A DNA stretch of 64,000 nucleotides from positions 20,808-84,807 of the forward strand of contig JAGSGJ010000001.1 of the NCBI GenBank assembly GCA_023955225.1, written 5' to 3'. Below, piece after piece: positions 1 through 9,077 of the stretch (its first letter is position 1; the number at the start of each line of letters is the position of its first letter). Source of the DNA: Sulfurovum sp. Lineage in GTDB: Bacteria > Campylobacterota > Campylobacteria > Campylobacterales > Sulfurovaceae. The notes beneath the pieces are model-generated. The model did no database searches. It worked only from the letters and a program-made list of their open reading frames with translations, and was not told the origin of the DNA. A program made the position numbers and the translations under genes.

Positions 1-656
1 CTGTAAAAAATAAAATCCAAATGGTTCCCCATAAAAGATTTCACTTTATCTAGCTGTTTAAATGGTACTGTTTTGAGCGTCAGTTCTTCTCTGATCTCAT
101 GAAGTTTTTGTATACGTTTTTTATTCCAAGTGTTGAAGTCACCCGCGATGATCATCGGTCCAGTATGATGCTTCATAAGCTCCAAAAATCGTTCAAGTTC
201 TCTGTAGTAGCGCTGATTCTCACGAAAGTTTATGGCGTGGATATTGAGTACAAAAAGCGTACTTCCGTCTTCAAATGGATATGTACTCATGAGTAAACTT
301 TTATGGGGACCGATCAAACTCTCTCGCCCTTCCGAAAGATACGCCTGCGAACTTTTTGACTCTACCCTACTGGCAGATAACACGCCATAGAACTCTCCAC
401 GAAATTCCAAATTAGCTGCAGCATCAAAAGCAAAGTTTGGAAGTGTAAAGTGTTTATCATCTCTAAAGTGAGCTTCCTGTAAAAGTAAGAAATCAATCTC
501 TTTTTCTTTGGTTAATCTCTGCAGAAAAGGTTGAAAACCTTTATGTTTAGTATTTTGTTTGTAGACATTCCAGCAAAGTACCCCAAAGGTATCTGGCACA
601 AATCTATCGCAGCTAAAACGGCATGAACGGTGATGAAGAATAGAAGGTACAAACAT
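1..656 (-). CDS. Endonuclease/exonuclease/phosphatase family protein (partial, 3' end outside window)
   Basis: The reading frame starts with ATG at 656-654 and runs off the left edge, giving about 218 residues. Family motifs are visible: CWNVYK near the N-terminus, LLLQEAH (metal-binding Glu), LNIHAINF, IIAGDFNTW (the GDFN signature) and LDFIFY near the truncated end, corresponding to the usual order of a DNase I-like metallophosphoesterase fold. Such proteins cleave phosphodiester bonds in nucleic acids or lipids; the substrate here is unknown. Its ATG overlaps the stop codon of the upstream cardiolipin synthase (TAATG), so the two are very likely translationally coupled. No signal peptide is evident. 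Confidence 0.85.
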   Translation of the reverse strand, partial: MFVPSILHHRSCRFSCDRFVPDTFGVLCWNVYKQNTKHKGFQPFLQRLTKEKEIDFLLLQEAHFRDDKHFTLPNFAFDAAANLEFRGEFYGVLSASRVESKSSQAYLSEGRESLIGPHKSLLMSTYPFEDGSTLFVLNIHAINFRENQRYYRELERFLELMKHHTGPMIIAGDFNTWNKKRIQKLHEIREELTLKTVPFKQLDKVKSFMGNHLDFIFY

Positions 657-1948
657 TAGAGTAACGGTGCGAACACTTTCATAATATTTTCAACAGCTTC
701 ACGTACTTTGGAGGGTTTTTCCATCCCTCTGCTTGAGTTGACTATCAATCCATTCATCCATGCTTCGATACTCTCTATGAATTGTGGGGAGTAGACAAAT
801 GTGACCACTTCATAGTTTAGAAAAAGACTTCGGTTGTCAAAGTTGACAGACCCTACCATACCACCCAGATCATCAAAAAGTATGGCTTTGGCATGGAGCA
901 TTTCTCCTTCATATAAAACTACATCAGCACCTATTTCATCAAGTTCACGCATATAGGGGCTTCTTGCTAAGTCTACTAGTATATGGTCAGAGTCTTTAGG
1001 CGTGATCAACTTAACATCAACTCCTTTATGGTGAGCTATCACCAATGCCTGTATCATATTTTCATCTGGTACAAAATAGGGAGTCACGATCCAAATACGC
1101 TTTTTCGCATTGTAGATGGCATTTAAAAGTGCCTCATAAAGTGCATCACTGGGAATATCAGGACCAGAGGGAACAACTTGTACCTTACTCTCCCCCTCAC
1201 ATGATTCTTCTCTTTTTAGATCGATCCTTTCTTCTTCTTTGGTTGCGTAGACCCAGTCATTTTGGAAAATATGATAGAAATGATAAACAGAATCTCCGTT
1301 CAAACAGTAAAGCAGATCTTCCCAGCGTTTACTTCCATCTGCTTCTCCCATATATTCATTACTCAGGTTCATACCACCACTAAGCAGTGTTGTTTGATCA
1401 AAGAGGTAGATCTTACGATGATTTCTAAGATTGATATAGTTTTGAAATGGTCTTTTCAAAATAGGCGTAAAAAATGCCACTTCTCCTCCCGCCTCTTTTA
1501 ATGCCTTAAAACCTTTTTGATTAAAGCTTGCACCCAAAGACCCGACTAGATCCATAAGTAATCGTACTTGAACCCCCTCTTTGGCTTTCTTCGTTAAAGC
1601 ATCTAAGATCGTTTTAGTCATTTTGTCAAATTGAAAAACATAGGTACAAATATCGATACTCTGTTTTGCCTGGTCAATTTCTTTTAGCATTCGATCATAA
1701 GCCTCTGTATCATTTGTGATCAGTTCAAAAGTATTTCCTTTTGTTGCAGGTGGCATACCATTCTTTTCCAAAAGATTTTGAAAAGCATAATGAGGATCAT
1801 CTAATTTATAAAGACTATGTTCACACACATCATCAAATTTAACATACTCTTTTTTATTTTTTGGTTCACGTTTTCGTATACCGATAAGAAAATAGAGTGG
1901 CACGACGATATAGGGTAAAAAGAAAATAGACAACATCCATGAGATCAT
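656..1948 (-). CDS. cls: Cardiolipin synthase (phospholipase D family)
   Basis: Inner-membrane enzyme that condenses two phosphatidylglycerols to cardiolipin. Two HKD motifs are present: HRKIYLFD near residue 177, followed by SGGMN, and HAKAILFD near residue 350, followed by GSVNFD. An N-terminal hydrophobic segment (residues 4-23) is seen from the first ATG at 1948. The frame stays open upstream to 2077 and encodes another hydrophobic segment (STYFLVVLSGILVF), as expected for the two-helix N-terminus of bacterial Cls. No ATG, GTG or TTG occurs there, but a GAGGAG Shine-Dalgarno at 2074-2069 lies 6 nt before an in-frame ATC at 2062. The real protein may therefore be 468 residues starting at ATC. 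The gene is coupled to the downstream endonuclease-family gene. Confidence 0.92.
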   Translation of the reverse strand: MISWMLSIFFLPYIVVPLYFLIGIRKREPKNKKEYVKFDDVCEHSLYKLDDPHYAFQNLLEKNGMPPATKGNTFELITNDTEAYDRMLKEIDQAKQSIDICTYVFQFDKMTKTILDALTKKAKEGVQVRLLMDLVGSLGASFNQKGFKALKEAGGEVAFFTPILKRPFQNYINLRNHRKIYLFDQTTLLSGGMNLSNEYMGEADGSKRWEDLLYCLNGDSVYHFYHIFQNDWVYATKEEERIDLKREESCEGESKVQVVPSGPDIPSDALYEALLNAIYNAKKRIWIVTPYFVPDENMIQALVIAHHKGVDVKLITPKDSDHILVDLARSPYMRELDEIGADVVLYEGEMLHAKAILFDDLGGMVGSVNFDNRSLFLNYEVVTFVYSPQFIESIEAWMNGLIVNSSRGMEKPSKVREAVENIMKVFAPLL

Positions 1949-2238
1949 ACTGGTTGGAGACCGCTTTTGGTAAAGGATATGACTCAGTGCAGAGAAAACA
2001 AGAATACCAGAAAGTACTACTAAAAAATAGGTACTGATAAACTGTAAAGGCGTGACGTCGATGGGGAACTCCTCTATTTATAGCATCTCTATACTTCTAT
2101 GGATTAATTATAACATAATGAGAAGCCCTGAAAGAAATTTTCTATAAAGAATAAAAATAGTATCACCATGTATTATCTTCATGGCATACGCTATAATACA
2201 GATCAAATGATAAATATAGTGTATTAAGGGTGTTATAT

Positions 2239-3402
2239 ATGATTGAAGATGGATTTACTTACCTAACCGTACTTGTAATGATAGGTTCTTCCATCGTATA
2301 TACTGAGAAAAAGAGCCAATACAAGCTCTTTGAGTACCTTCCTTCTATCGTCATTATCTACTTTGTAGTGATGCTTTTTTCCACCTTTGGACTATGGCAA
2401 AAATCTGAGTCTGTGACAGCTACATACAAGTTTCTAAAGTCTAACCTTCTTCCTGCCATGATCTTTCTTATGTTACTCTCTGCAGATATGAGAGAGATCT
2501 TTAAACTGGGTAAAAAAATGTTACTGACTTTCTTTTTAGCCTCAGTGAGTATTGCCATCGGTTTCATAGGTACTTTTTCTCTTTTCCATACTTACTTTGA
2601 ACCTGACTCATGGAAAGCCTTTGCAGCACTCTCAGGATCTTGGATGGGGGGAACCGGCAATATGGTAGCCATACAAGGTGCACTTGACTTACCTGACTCT
2701 GCTATGGGGTATACCCTACTCATAGACTCCATTGACTATGCCATCTGGGTGATGATACTCCTTGCCCTTGTACCTTTTGCTAAAAAGTTTAACCTCTGGA
2801 GCAAAGCCGATACTTCTGTGATAGATGAAGTGGGTGAAAGACTGGCTCTCAAAGAGAAGCATAAAAAACCCATAAGTTTCGCTTCTCTTTTCCTCCTGCT
2901 GGGTACTGCCCTGCTCGTTTCTCTATTGGCACAGTATGGAGCATCATTCCTCCCTACTACTTCATTTCTTACCACGACCACCTGGATAGTCATCATCGCT
3001 ACACTTGCGGGCATTCTCTTTGCTATGACACCCGTAGCAAAGATATCGGGTGGTTCAGAACTGGCACATATCATGCTCTATCTCATCGTGGCTCTCATCG
3101 CTTCACGGGCCAACTTCACAGAACTAACAGAAGCACCTCTTTACATTGTAGCGGGGTTTGTCATCATCGCTATACATGTCAGTATCATGATACTCTTTGC
3201 CAAACTCTTTAACCTTGACCTCTTCTCTTTGGGTGTGGCTTCATTAGCCAATATAGGTGGTGTAGCCTCTGCTCCTATTTTAGCCTCTGCCTACTCAAAA
3301 GCACTCATTCCCATAGGTGTACTCATGGCTATGATGGGGTATATTGTAGGAACGTTTGGAGGACTTATGGTGGGGAAAATCTTAGAGATGATAGGCGGAT
3401 GA
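2239..3402 (+). CDS. DUF819 family integral membrane protein
   Basis: Polytopic membrane protein of about 387 residues with roughly ten hydrophobic segments. It resembles the DUF819 (YjcL-like) family, including GSWMGGTGNMVAIQ in the middle and a glycine/alanine-rich SLANIGGVASAPILA stretch near the C-terminus, which are typical of these putative transporters. The substrate is unknown. ATG 2239 is preferred over GTG 2230 because the AAGGG ribosome binding site (2226-2230) then sits at a normal distance. A TATAAT box at 2189-2194 suits a monocistronic promoter. Confidence 0.8.
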   Translation: MIEDGFTYLTVLVMIGSSIVYTEKKSQYKLFEYLPSIVIIYFVVMLFSTFGLWQKSESVTATYKFLKSNLLPAMIFLMLLSADMREIFKLGKKMLLTFFLASVSIAIGFIGTFSLFHTYFEPDSWKAFAALSGSWMGGTGNMVAIQGALDLPDSAMGYTLLIDSIDYAIWVMILLALVPFAKKFNLWSKADTSVIDEVGERLALKEKHKKPISFASLFLLLGTALLVSLLAQYGASFLPTTSFLTTTTWIVIIATLAGILFAMTPVAKISGGSELAHIMLYLIVALIASRANFTELTEAPLYIVAGFVIIAIHVSIMILFAKLFNLDLFSLGVASLANIGGVASAPILASAYSKALIPIGVLMAMMGYIVGTFGGLMVGKILEMIGG

Positions 3403-3486
3403 GCAAAAGCTATAAACTACAAAGTATATTTGTTATAATAACCGGTATATAATGCACAAGTTAATGATTAAGGGGTATATAGACAG

Positions 3487-4092
3487 ATGCAAAAAGTAAA
3501 AGAAGAGTTCTTACTCTCAGTCATATTTGTTGTTAAATGGCTTACATTGGCGCTTGGTGCCTTGGGTATTTTGTACTTTGCTATCTCACTTGCCTACCAT
3601 AGATCCTATTATGATCCTCTCATGAAAGAGTATGAACTTGAAATTGCTGATCTCAATAAGAAAAAAGCCGAGAAAAAAGCTTCTTTAGATACGCTGAAAC
3701 TCACACTGAACCACATACATACCAAGATTGACATACTTAGAAAAACAGAGATACCTGCAGCAAGAAAAGCCATTGCCCTCCATGAAGAAAAAATTGAATC
3801 ATTAGATGAAGACTTCATTGATAAATACAACCCTTTCAGTGAAAAGAACGGTCAAGCAAAGCAAGTGTATGTAGAAAGAGACAAGGCTGTCGATCATAAA
3901 GAAAATCTGGATGAAAACTTGGAAGATCTGCGTATGACACAAGCAGTTAAAGCTGAAGCAAAATCTGAAATGCTGGACAAGCTAAATCAAATTGACATAT
4001 TTATATCTGTTGAGGAACATGAGAAAGAAAGAGTCGGTACAGGTGCACTAGGTGTATTACCCTGGCTTCTTGGGATATTGGGCCTGACATAA
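3487..4092 (+). CDS. Hypothetical membrane-anchored coiled-coil protein
   Basis: 201 residues. A hydrophobic helix at about residues 15-33 is followed by a long charged heptad-like region (about 45-165, rich in K, E, L and D) and a short hydrophobic C-terminus (GVLPWLLGILGLT). This looks like a coiled coil anchored at both ends to the membrane. I do not recognise a family. Its stop codon overlaps the start of the epimerase gene (TAATG at 4090-4094), indicating coupled translation. A function related to cell-wall turnover can only be guessed from this neighbour. Confidence 0.7.
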   Translation: MQKVKEEFLLSVIFVVKWLTLALGALGILYFAISLAYHRSYYDPLMKEYELEIADLNKKKAEKKASLDTLKLTLNHIHTKIDILRKTEIPAARKAIALHEEKIESLDEDFIDKYNPFSEKNGQAKQVYVERDKAVDHKENLDENLEDLRMTQAVKAEAKSEMLDKLNQIDIFISVEEHEKERVGTGALGVLPWLLGILGLT

Positions 4093-5159
4093 TGAAGATA
4101 AGCAACATACGAACAAGTACACTCAAAGCCCCGCTTAAAAATCCTTTCATTACCTCTTTACGTCGTGTAGATGCGCTTGAAGATCTAGTCGTTATCGTTG
4201 AATGTGATGATGGTTCTGTAGGTTATGGAGAAGGTGCTCCCACCCCTATCATTACAGGAGAGACAATGGGATCTATGGTTGCTACCATCGAGCATATCAA
4301 GCCTTTTATCATAGGACTTGAGATAGAAGACTTTGATAGCATATTAAATAATATACATACACGTATACTCAAGAATACCACAGCCAAATCTGCCCTTGAG
4401 ATAGCACTTTATGACTTAAAGGCTAAATCAGAAAAGCAACCTCTCTTCAAAATGCTTGGAGGGACACAAACAATTTTTAAAACCGATATCACCATTAGCA
4501 TGGGTGAGATTGAGAAAATGATATCAGATAGTCTTGATGCAGTAAATCTTGGCTATGACACATTAAAGATAAAGATAGGTGACAACCCACAAAAAGATGT
4601 TGAACGTATCATCGCCATACATGATGCACTGGATGACAACATCATACTCAGACTCGATGCAAACCAAGGGTGGACAGCACAAGAGAGTGTTGAACTCCTG
4701 CATGCTTTGGAAAAGCGAGACATCATCGCTGAGTTCATAGAACAACCCGTCGCTGCAGATGACATAGAGGGACTTCGTTACATTAAAGAGAGAGTCCAAA
4801 CCCCCCTACTGGCAGATGAATCCATATTTTCAGTAAAAGATGCGAGAAGACTGCTTGAGATGCAGGCCATAGACTATGTCAATATCAAACTAGCCAAAAC
4901 AGCCGGTATCACCCAAGCCTTACAACTTTCCGATCTATCTGCTGAGTTTGGTGTCAAATGTATGATAGGCTGCATGCTCGAAGGTCCCATATCTGTAGCT
5001 GCCGGAGTACATGTGGCTTCTGCCAAAGCTGATATCATCACTATGCTTGACTTGGATGCAGTAAGCCTCTTGGCTTCACACCCTGTAGACACATCTATCG
5101 TCTTTAATGAGAGCAAGATCAGACTTTCTGAAGAGTTTGGCTTGGGTGTAACTTTTTAA
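4092..5159 (+). CDS. Dipeptide epimerase (L-Ala-D/L-Glu type), enolase superfamily
   Basis: 355 residues, the usual length for the muconate-lactonizing subgroup of the enolase superfamily. Visible catalytic elements: the KxK motif in LKIKIG (base Lys at about 161), metal ligands in RLDANQGW, FIEQPV and LLADES, and the second base in VNIKLAKTAG (about 265). The N-terminal capping domain contains GYGEGAP. Close relatives epimerise L-Ala-D-Glu from recycled peptidoglycan; other dipeptides are possible. The protein is cytosolic. It is translationally coupled to the preceding coiled-coil gene. Confidence 0.88.
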   Translation: MKISNIRTSTLKAPLKNPFITSLRRVDALEDLVVIVECDDGSVGYGEGAPTPIITGETMGSMVATIEHIKPFIIGLEIEDFDSILNNIHTRILKNTTAKSALEIALYDLKAKSEKQPLFKMLGGTQTIFKTDITISMGEIEKMISDSLDAVNLGYDTLKIKIGDNPQKDVERIIAIHDALDDNIILRLDANQGWTAQESVELLHALEKRDIIAEFIEQPVAADDIEGLRYIKERVQTPLLADESIFSVKDARRLLEMQAIDYVNIKLAKTAGITQALQLSDLSAEFGVKCMIGCMLEGPISVAAGVHVASAKADIITMLDLDAVSLLASHPVDTSIVFNESKIRLSEEFGLGVTF

Positions 5160-5198
5160 ACACAATATTGATTAATTACACCCATAATACTATTTTGC

Positions 5199-5204
5199 TA
5201 TAAT
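5199..5204 (+). promoter_or_regulatory. -10 box of znuA, predicted leaderless start
   Basis: TATAAT preceded by TTTTGC (an extended, T-rich -10 typical of Campylobacterota). It ends 6 nt before the ATG at 5211, so transcription should start at or beside the start codon. No Shine-Dalgarno sequence lies between. Confidence 0.55.
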
Positions 5205-5210
5205 AGCAGC

Positions 5211-6086
5211 ATGAAAAAAATCACACTATTATTCCTACTATCAACAACTTATATATTTTCTAATATGAACGCTATAGTCAGTATCTTACCCGAACAAACA
5301 TTTCTCAAAGCCATAGGGGGAGAGAAGGTAAATGTGTCGCTCATGGTACAACCGGGAAACTCACCACACACGTATGAGCCAAAGCCTTCACAGATGATAG
5401 ATATTGCAAAAGCACATCTTTACTTTGCTATAGATGTGGAGTTTGAACATGTTTGGCTACCTAAATTTCAAAACTTGAATCCTAAAATGCATATCATTGA
5501 TCTTGCAGAGAATATCACAAAAATGCAGATGCAGGAAAAGCATGAAGAAGACGATCATGAAGAAGAGAAGGATGCGCATCAGAGTGAGCACGAACATGAA
5601 GGGGAAGATCCACATATTTGGACAGCACCTGTAAATGTGAAGATCATCGCTCATAATATTTACAATGCTTTGAAAAAAGAAGACCCAAAAAATACAGACT
5701 ACTATAAAAGAAACCTTGATATCTTTTTGGCTTCTATTGATGAAACAGACAGACAGATCATACATTTCCTTTCCTCTTTAGAAGATACACGAAAATTTAT
5801 GGTATTTCACCCTTCCTGGGGTTACTTTGCCAAAGCCTATAACTTAGAGCAAATAGCTGTAGAGGTGGAAGGTAAAGAGCCTAAACCTAAAGAACTGATA
5901 CACTTACTCCAAGAGGCAAAAGAAGAGAAAGTCAAAGCCATCTTTACCCAACCGGAGTTTTCAGACACAGTTGCCAAGATCATCGCTAAAGAGTTACAGA
6001 TACCTGTGGTGAAAGTAAGTCCCCTAGCCCCAAATTGGTCTGAGAACCTCATAAACATTGCAAAAGCCATAGCAGGTGAAAACTAA
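5211..6086 (+). CDS. znuA: Zinc ABC transporter substrate-binding protein
   Basis: Periplasmic metal-binding protein (cluster A-I family) with an N-terminal signal sequence (MKKITLLFLLSTTYIFS). It delivers Zn2+, or possibly Mn2+, to the ZnuB permease. Family features: GNSPHTYEPKPSQ (first His ligand), the acidic His-rich loop at about residues 110-135 that is characteristic of zinc-specific members, PHIW, FHPSWGYFA and FTQPEFSDT. It is the first gene of znuA-znuC-znuB-lipoprotein; one nucleotide separates its stop from the ATG of znuC. It probably has a leaderless mRNA. I did not identify a clear Zur site. Confidence 0.93.
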   Translation: MKKITLLFLLSTTYIFSNMNAIVSILPEQTFLKAIGGEKVNVSLMVQPGNSPHTYEPKPSQMIDIAKAHLYFAIDVEFEHVWLPKFQNLNPKMHIIDLAENITKMQMQEKHEEDDHEEEKDAHQSEHEHEGEDPHIWTAPVNVKIIAHNIYNALKKEDPKNTDYYKRNLDIFLASIDETDRQIIHFLSSLEDTRKFMVFHPSWGYFAKAYNLEQIAVEVEGKEPKPKELIHLLQEAKEEKVKAIFTQPEFSDTVAKIIAKELQIPVVKVSPLAPNWSENLINIAKAIAGEN

Positions 6087-6087
6087 G

Positions 6088-6876
6088 ATGTCTGTCATAG
6101 ATATTAAAGATGTTTCTTTTGCTTATGACAAGCAAATGATTTTAGATAACATCAATCTAAGTGTAGAAGCAAAAGACTTTTTAGCCATCATAGGTCCAAA
6201 TGGCGGGGGTAAATCTACCCTACTCAAACTCATTTTAGGCATCAATACACTCAAAAAAGGTTCCATCTCTGTACTAGGAAAAGAACCTTCAAAAAGCCTC
6301 ACACAGATAGGCTATGTCCCGCAAAACACCAATGTCAATACTGACTTTCCCATAAAAGTCATAGAAGTAGTGATGATGGGACACGTGGGAGGTAAAAAAC
6401 CTCTCTTTGGCTATGGAAAAGATGAGATAATGTGTGCCATGGGTGCCTTAGCACAAGTGGGTATGGAAAAGTTTTCCCAAACTAAGATAGGCTCACTATC
6501 AGGTGGACAACGCCAAAGGGTTATGATTGCCCGTGCACTCTGTGCCCATCCGCAGATACTTATACTTGATGAGCCAACCTCCAGCATAGATATTACTGGG
6601 CAAAAAGAGATCTATGAACTACTCAAAATGCTTAATGAAAGCATTACTATCATCGTGGTAAGTCATGATATCTCTGTCATCCTGGAATACGCAAACAAAG
6701 CAGCGCATGTAAATAAAACCCTTTCCTATCATGATATTTCAGACAAAAAACAAACGTTCCACACACATGGTGATGATGAACATTTCTGTGAAATAGAACT
6801 TTTACAAATGCTTGGTGCAGAGAGCTGTAATACATGTGAACCCGAAACATCAGCAAAGTGGAGGGAAACGAAATGA
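6088..6876 (+). CDS. znuC: Zinc ABC transporter ATP-binding protein
   Basis: Cytoplasmic ATPase of the zinc importer. Walker A GPNGGGKST, Q-loop VPQNT, signature LSGGQRQR, Walker B ILILDEPTSS and the switch His in VSHDIS are all present. A C-terminal tail with HTHGDDEHFCE and a CNTC motif could bind metal. ATG 6088 is preferred over the upstream GTG at 6076, because AGGTG at 6074-6078 can then serve as ribosome binding site. The end overlaps znuB by 4 nt (ATGA). Confidence 0.93.
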   Translation: MSVIDIKDVSFAYDKQMILDNINLSVEAKDFLAIIGPNGGGKSTLLKLILGINTLKKGSISVLGKEPSKSLTQIGYVPQNTNVNTDFPIKVIEVVMMGHVGGKKPLFGYGKDEIMCAMGALAQVGMEKFSQTKIGSLSGGQRQRVMIARALCAHPQILILDEPTSSIDITGQKEIYELLKMLNESITIIVVSHDISVILEYANKAAHVNKTLSYHDISDKKQTFHTHGDDEHFCEIELLQMLGAESCNTCEPETSAKWRETK

Positions 6877-7673
6877 TAGAGGCTCTCCAGTTTGAATTTA
6901 TGCAACATGCACTTTTAGCCGGTTTACTTGTGAGTTTTGCTGCGGGTATCATCGGGTCTCTCATTGTGGTGAACCGTATGGTCTTTTTAGCGGGAGGCAT
7001 CGCACATACCTCTTATGGTGGTATCGGTCTTGCAGTCTATTTTGGACTGCCTATTTTTCTGGGTGCATCCTTCTTTGCAGTGGGTGCTGCCCTGCTTATA
7101 GCGGCACTCACCATGAAAAAACGCCACCGTATGGATACTTTCATCGGACTCATCTGGGCGGTTGGTATGGCAATAGGTGTGATATTTGTTGACCTTACAC
7201 CAGGGTATAATGTAGATCTTATGAGCTACCTTTTTGGTTCCATCCTTGCTGTAAGTTCTGAAGACCTGTACTTTATGGGTGCTTTACTTGCACTCATACT
7301 GTTTGTTGTGATCTTTTGGTACAGAGATATTTTAGCCGTCTCTTATGACAGTGAATACGCTGGTCTACGTGATGTAAACGTCAAGTTTTTCTATACACTT
7401 ATACTCATACTCTCAGCACTCACCGTAGTCATCGCCATAAAAGTAGTGGGACTCATCTTGGTCATAGCCATGCTTACCATCCCTGTATACATCGCAGAGA
7501 AACTTTCAAACTCTCTTTTTTCTATGATGTTTCTCTCAGGAACCATCGCCACACTCTTTACACTTGGAGGGTTATGGTTCTCATATACGTATAACCTGAC
7601 TTCAGGCGCTTCTATTATTATCGTGTCAGCTGTTTCACTGGGTGTTTTTTTACTCTTTCATCGAGGAAAATAA
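6873..7673 (+). CDS. znuB: Zinc ABC transporter permease
   Basis: Inner-membrane permease of the ABC-3 family with about eight hydrophobic segments. Family motifs: AGGIAHTSYGGIGL near the N-terminus and KVVGLILVIAMLTIPVYIAEKLSNS. Start ATG 6873 follows a strong GGAGGG site; the GTG at 6858 overlaps that site and is unlikely. It overlaps znuC by 4 nt and is followed after 1 nt by a small lipoprotein gene. Confidence 0.93.
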   Translation: MIEALQFEFMQHALLAGLLVSFAAGIIGSLIVVNRMVFLAGGIAHTSYGGIGLAVYFGLPIFLGASFFAVGAALLIAALTMKKRHRMDTFIGLIWAVGMAIGVIFVDLTPGYNVDLMSYLFGSILAVSSEDLYFMGALLALILFVVIFWYRDILAVSYDSEYAGLRDVNVKFFYTLILILSALTVVIAIKVVGLILVIAMLTIPVYIAEKLSNSLFSMMFLSGTIATLFTLGGLWFSYTYNLTSGASIIIVSAVSLGVFLLFHRGK

Positions 7674-7674
7674 G

Positions 7675-7860
7675 ATGATGAAAATGATTGGACTATCTCT
7701 TTTGTTTATTGTAGGTTTAACTGCATGCTCACCCCGTATAGGTGTGGGTGGAGGAGGAGTAGTAGCTTCAAGTGATGGCATGACTGCTTCTGAAGTAGTT
7801 GCAGACAGTGAAACCGGTATCCATGGAAGTGTTACCATGGGTACAGATATCAGACTTTAA
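7675..7860 (+). CDS. Small predicted lipoprotein
   Basis: 61 residues beginning MMKMIGLSLLFIVGLTACSP: a short signal peptide with the lipobox LTAC, cleavage expected before Cys18. The mature part is glycine- and serine-rich and about 44 residues long, with no cysteine or histidine cluster. The GAGGAAAATAAG before ATG 7675 supplies the ribosome binding site. It sits 1 nt after znuB, so it is co-transcribed with the zinc importer. No family recognised. Confidence 0.7.
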   Translation: MMKMIGLSLLFIVGLTACSPRIGVGGGGVVASSDGMTASEVVADSETGIHGSVTMGTDIRL

Positions 7861-7879
7861 ACTCTTTCAGCATGCTTGC

Positions 7880-8956
7880 CTAGGCTTTTCGTCTAAGCAA
7901 TAAATACCCCACAAGAGCCCATAAAACTACAGAACTCACTATCGCAACTACTCCTGCCTCTTCTTCCATATGAATCAAAGAAGCAGGATTTATGTCTGAT
8001 GCTGAAAACAGATAATCTAATCCCAATCCAAATACTATACTTCCTACAACAATACTCCCCAAATAAATAGCCAGTGAACGTGTTCCAAGCATTTTCTTGA
8101 CAACGCCTATGGTCACTGTATTGGTTGCCGGTCCTGCAGAAAGAAACACAAAGGCTGCCCCTGCACTCACCCCTGAAAGCATCAAACCTGCAGCGATGGG
8201 TAAAGATGCAGTTGCACACACATACATCGGTACTGCAATAGCTATAACGATAATATAGGAAAACCACGAGTACTCTATGAGGATATCACTAATACTTTGA
8301 GGGATAGCCACCGTGATCAATGCACCCAATACCAAACCCCACATAAGAGGCTTGGCAATGTCACCTAAGAGCGTCACAAAAGCATAGTGTAAAGCACTGC
8401 TAAGCCAAAAAGGTTTTTCTTCTGTAGAACAACATGAAGAAGCTGTACTGCAACAACTAGCCTCTTCTTTCTTCGGCATAGATATAGGAGAAAAAGTATT
8501 CGAAACCTTCACTGCAGAAAACCCAGGTTTGACAGAACTATCTTCTTTATCAAAAAGGTTCGTCAGAATACCTGCCACCATAGCAATGATCATAGATGTG
8601 ATAACACGATAAATGGTAAATATCCATCCAAATATCCCATAGGTAGCCAAAATAGAATCTACCCCTGTAATAGGTGTAGAGATAAGAAATGAAAGTGTGG
8701 ACCCTTTACTGGCACCACTCTTTTTCATACTTGTTGCCAGAGGAATTACCCCACAAGAACATACAGGCAAAGGTACACCGAAAAGTGTGGCTTTGATGAC
8801 AGAAAATATGTTGTCTTTACCTAAATGTTTTGTTACTATAGTATCGGGTACAAATTCATGCAAGATACCTGCAAAAAGCAAACCAAACAAGATGTAGGGA
8901 GCCATAGCATTACTAAGTTCTATGAGTGCAATGAAAAAGAGATTCAAGTATTCCAT
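7880..8956 (-). CDS. DUF318/ArsP_1 family permease (SO_0444-like metal or arsenical efflux)
   Basis: 358 residues with eight or more membrane segments. The signature LPVCSCGVIPL near residue 60, followed by GASKGSTLSFLISTP, is typical of DUF318 permeases. A central cytosolic loop has a Cys-rich cluster (SCCSTASSCCS), characteristic of the SO_0444-type Cu/Zn efflux subgroup. ArsP, the organoarsenical exporter of Campylobacter ars operons, belongs to the same superfamily, and this gene is divergent from arsR. Function is therefore metal(loid) efflux, with the substrate (Cu/Zn or arsenical) undecided. Confidence 0.82.
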   Translation of the reverse strand: MEYLNLFFIALIELSNAMAPYILFGLLFAGILHEFVPDTIVTKHLGKDNIFSVIKATLFGVPLPVCSCGVIPLATSMKKSGASKGSTLSFLISTPITGVDSILATYGIFGWIFTIYRVITSMIIAMVAGILTNLFDKEDSSVKPGFSAVKVSNTFSPISMPKKEEASCCSTASSCCSTEEKPFWLSSALHYAFVTLLGDIAKPLMWGLVLGALITVAIPQSISDILIEYSWFSYIIVIAIAVPMYVCATASLPIAAGLMLSGVSAGAAFVFLSAGPATNTVTIGVVKKMLGTRSLAIYLGSIVVGSIVFGLGLDYLFSASDINPASLIHMEEEAGVVAIVSSVVLWALVGYLLLRRKA

Positions 8957-9031
8957 GCGTATTCCTTAAAATGGATTCTATTATTTATGTATAACCTTAT
9001 TCCTATAAATAAAAACTGAAAAATACCCTAC

Positions 9032-9071
9032 ATCAATATATCTTGATACATAGCAGAAATTACGCTACACT
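9032..9071 (+). promoter_or_regulatory. arsR promoter with ArsR operator
   Basis: The 16-mer ATCAATATATCTTGAT (9032-9047) is an inverted repeat ATCAA-N6-TTGAT, the classical ArsR-type half-site arrangement. Its right arm forms the -35 box TTGATA (9043-9048), which stands 17 nt from the -10-like TACACT (9066-9071). The -10 ends 6 nt before the arsR ATG. Repressor binding would block polymerase directly; the same site may also act on the divergent permease gene. Confidence 0.75.
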
Positions 9072-9077
9072 TCACAC

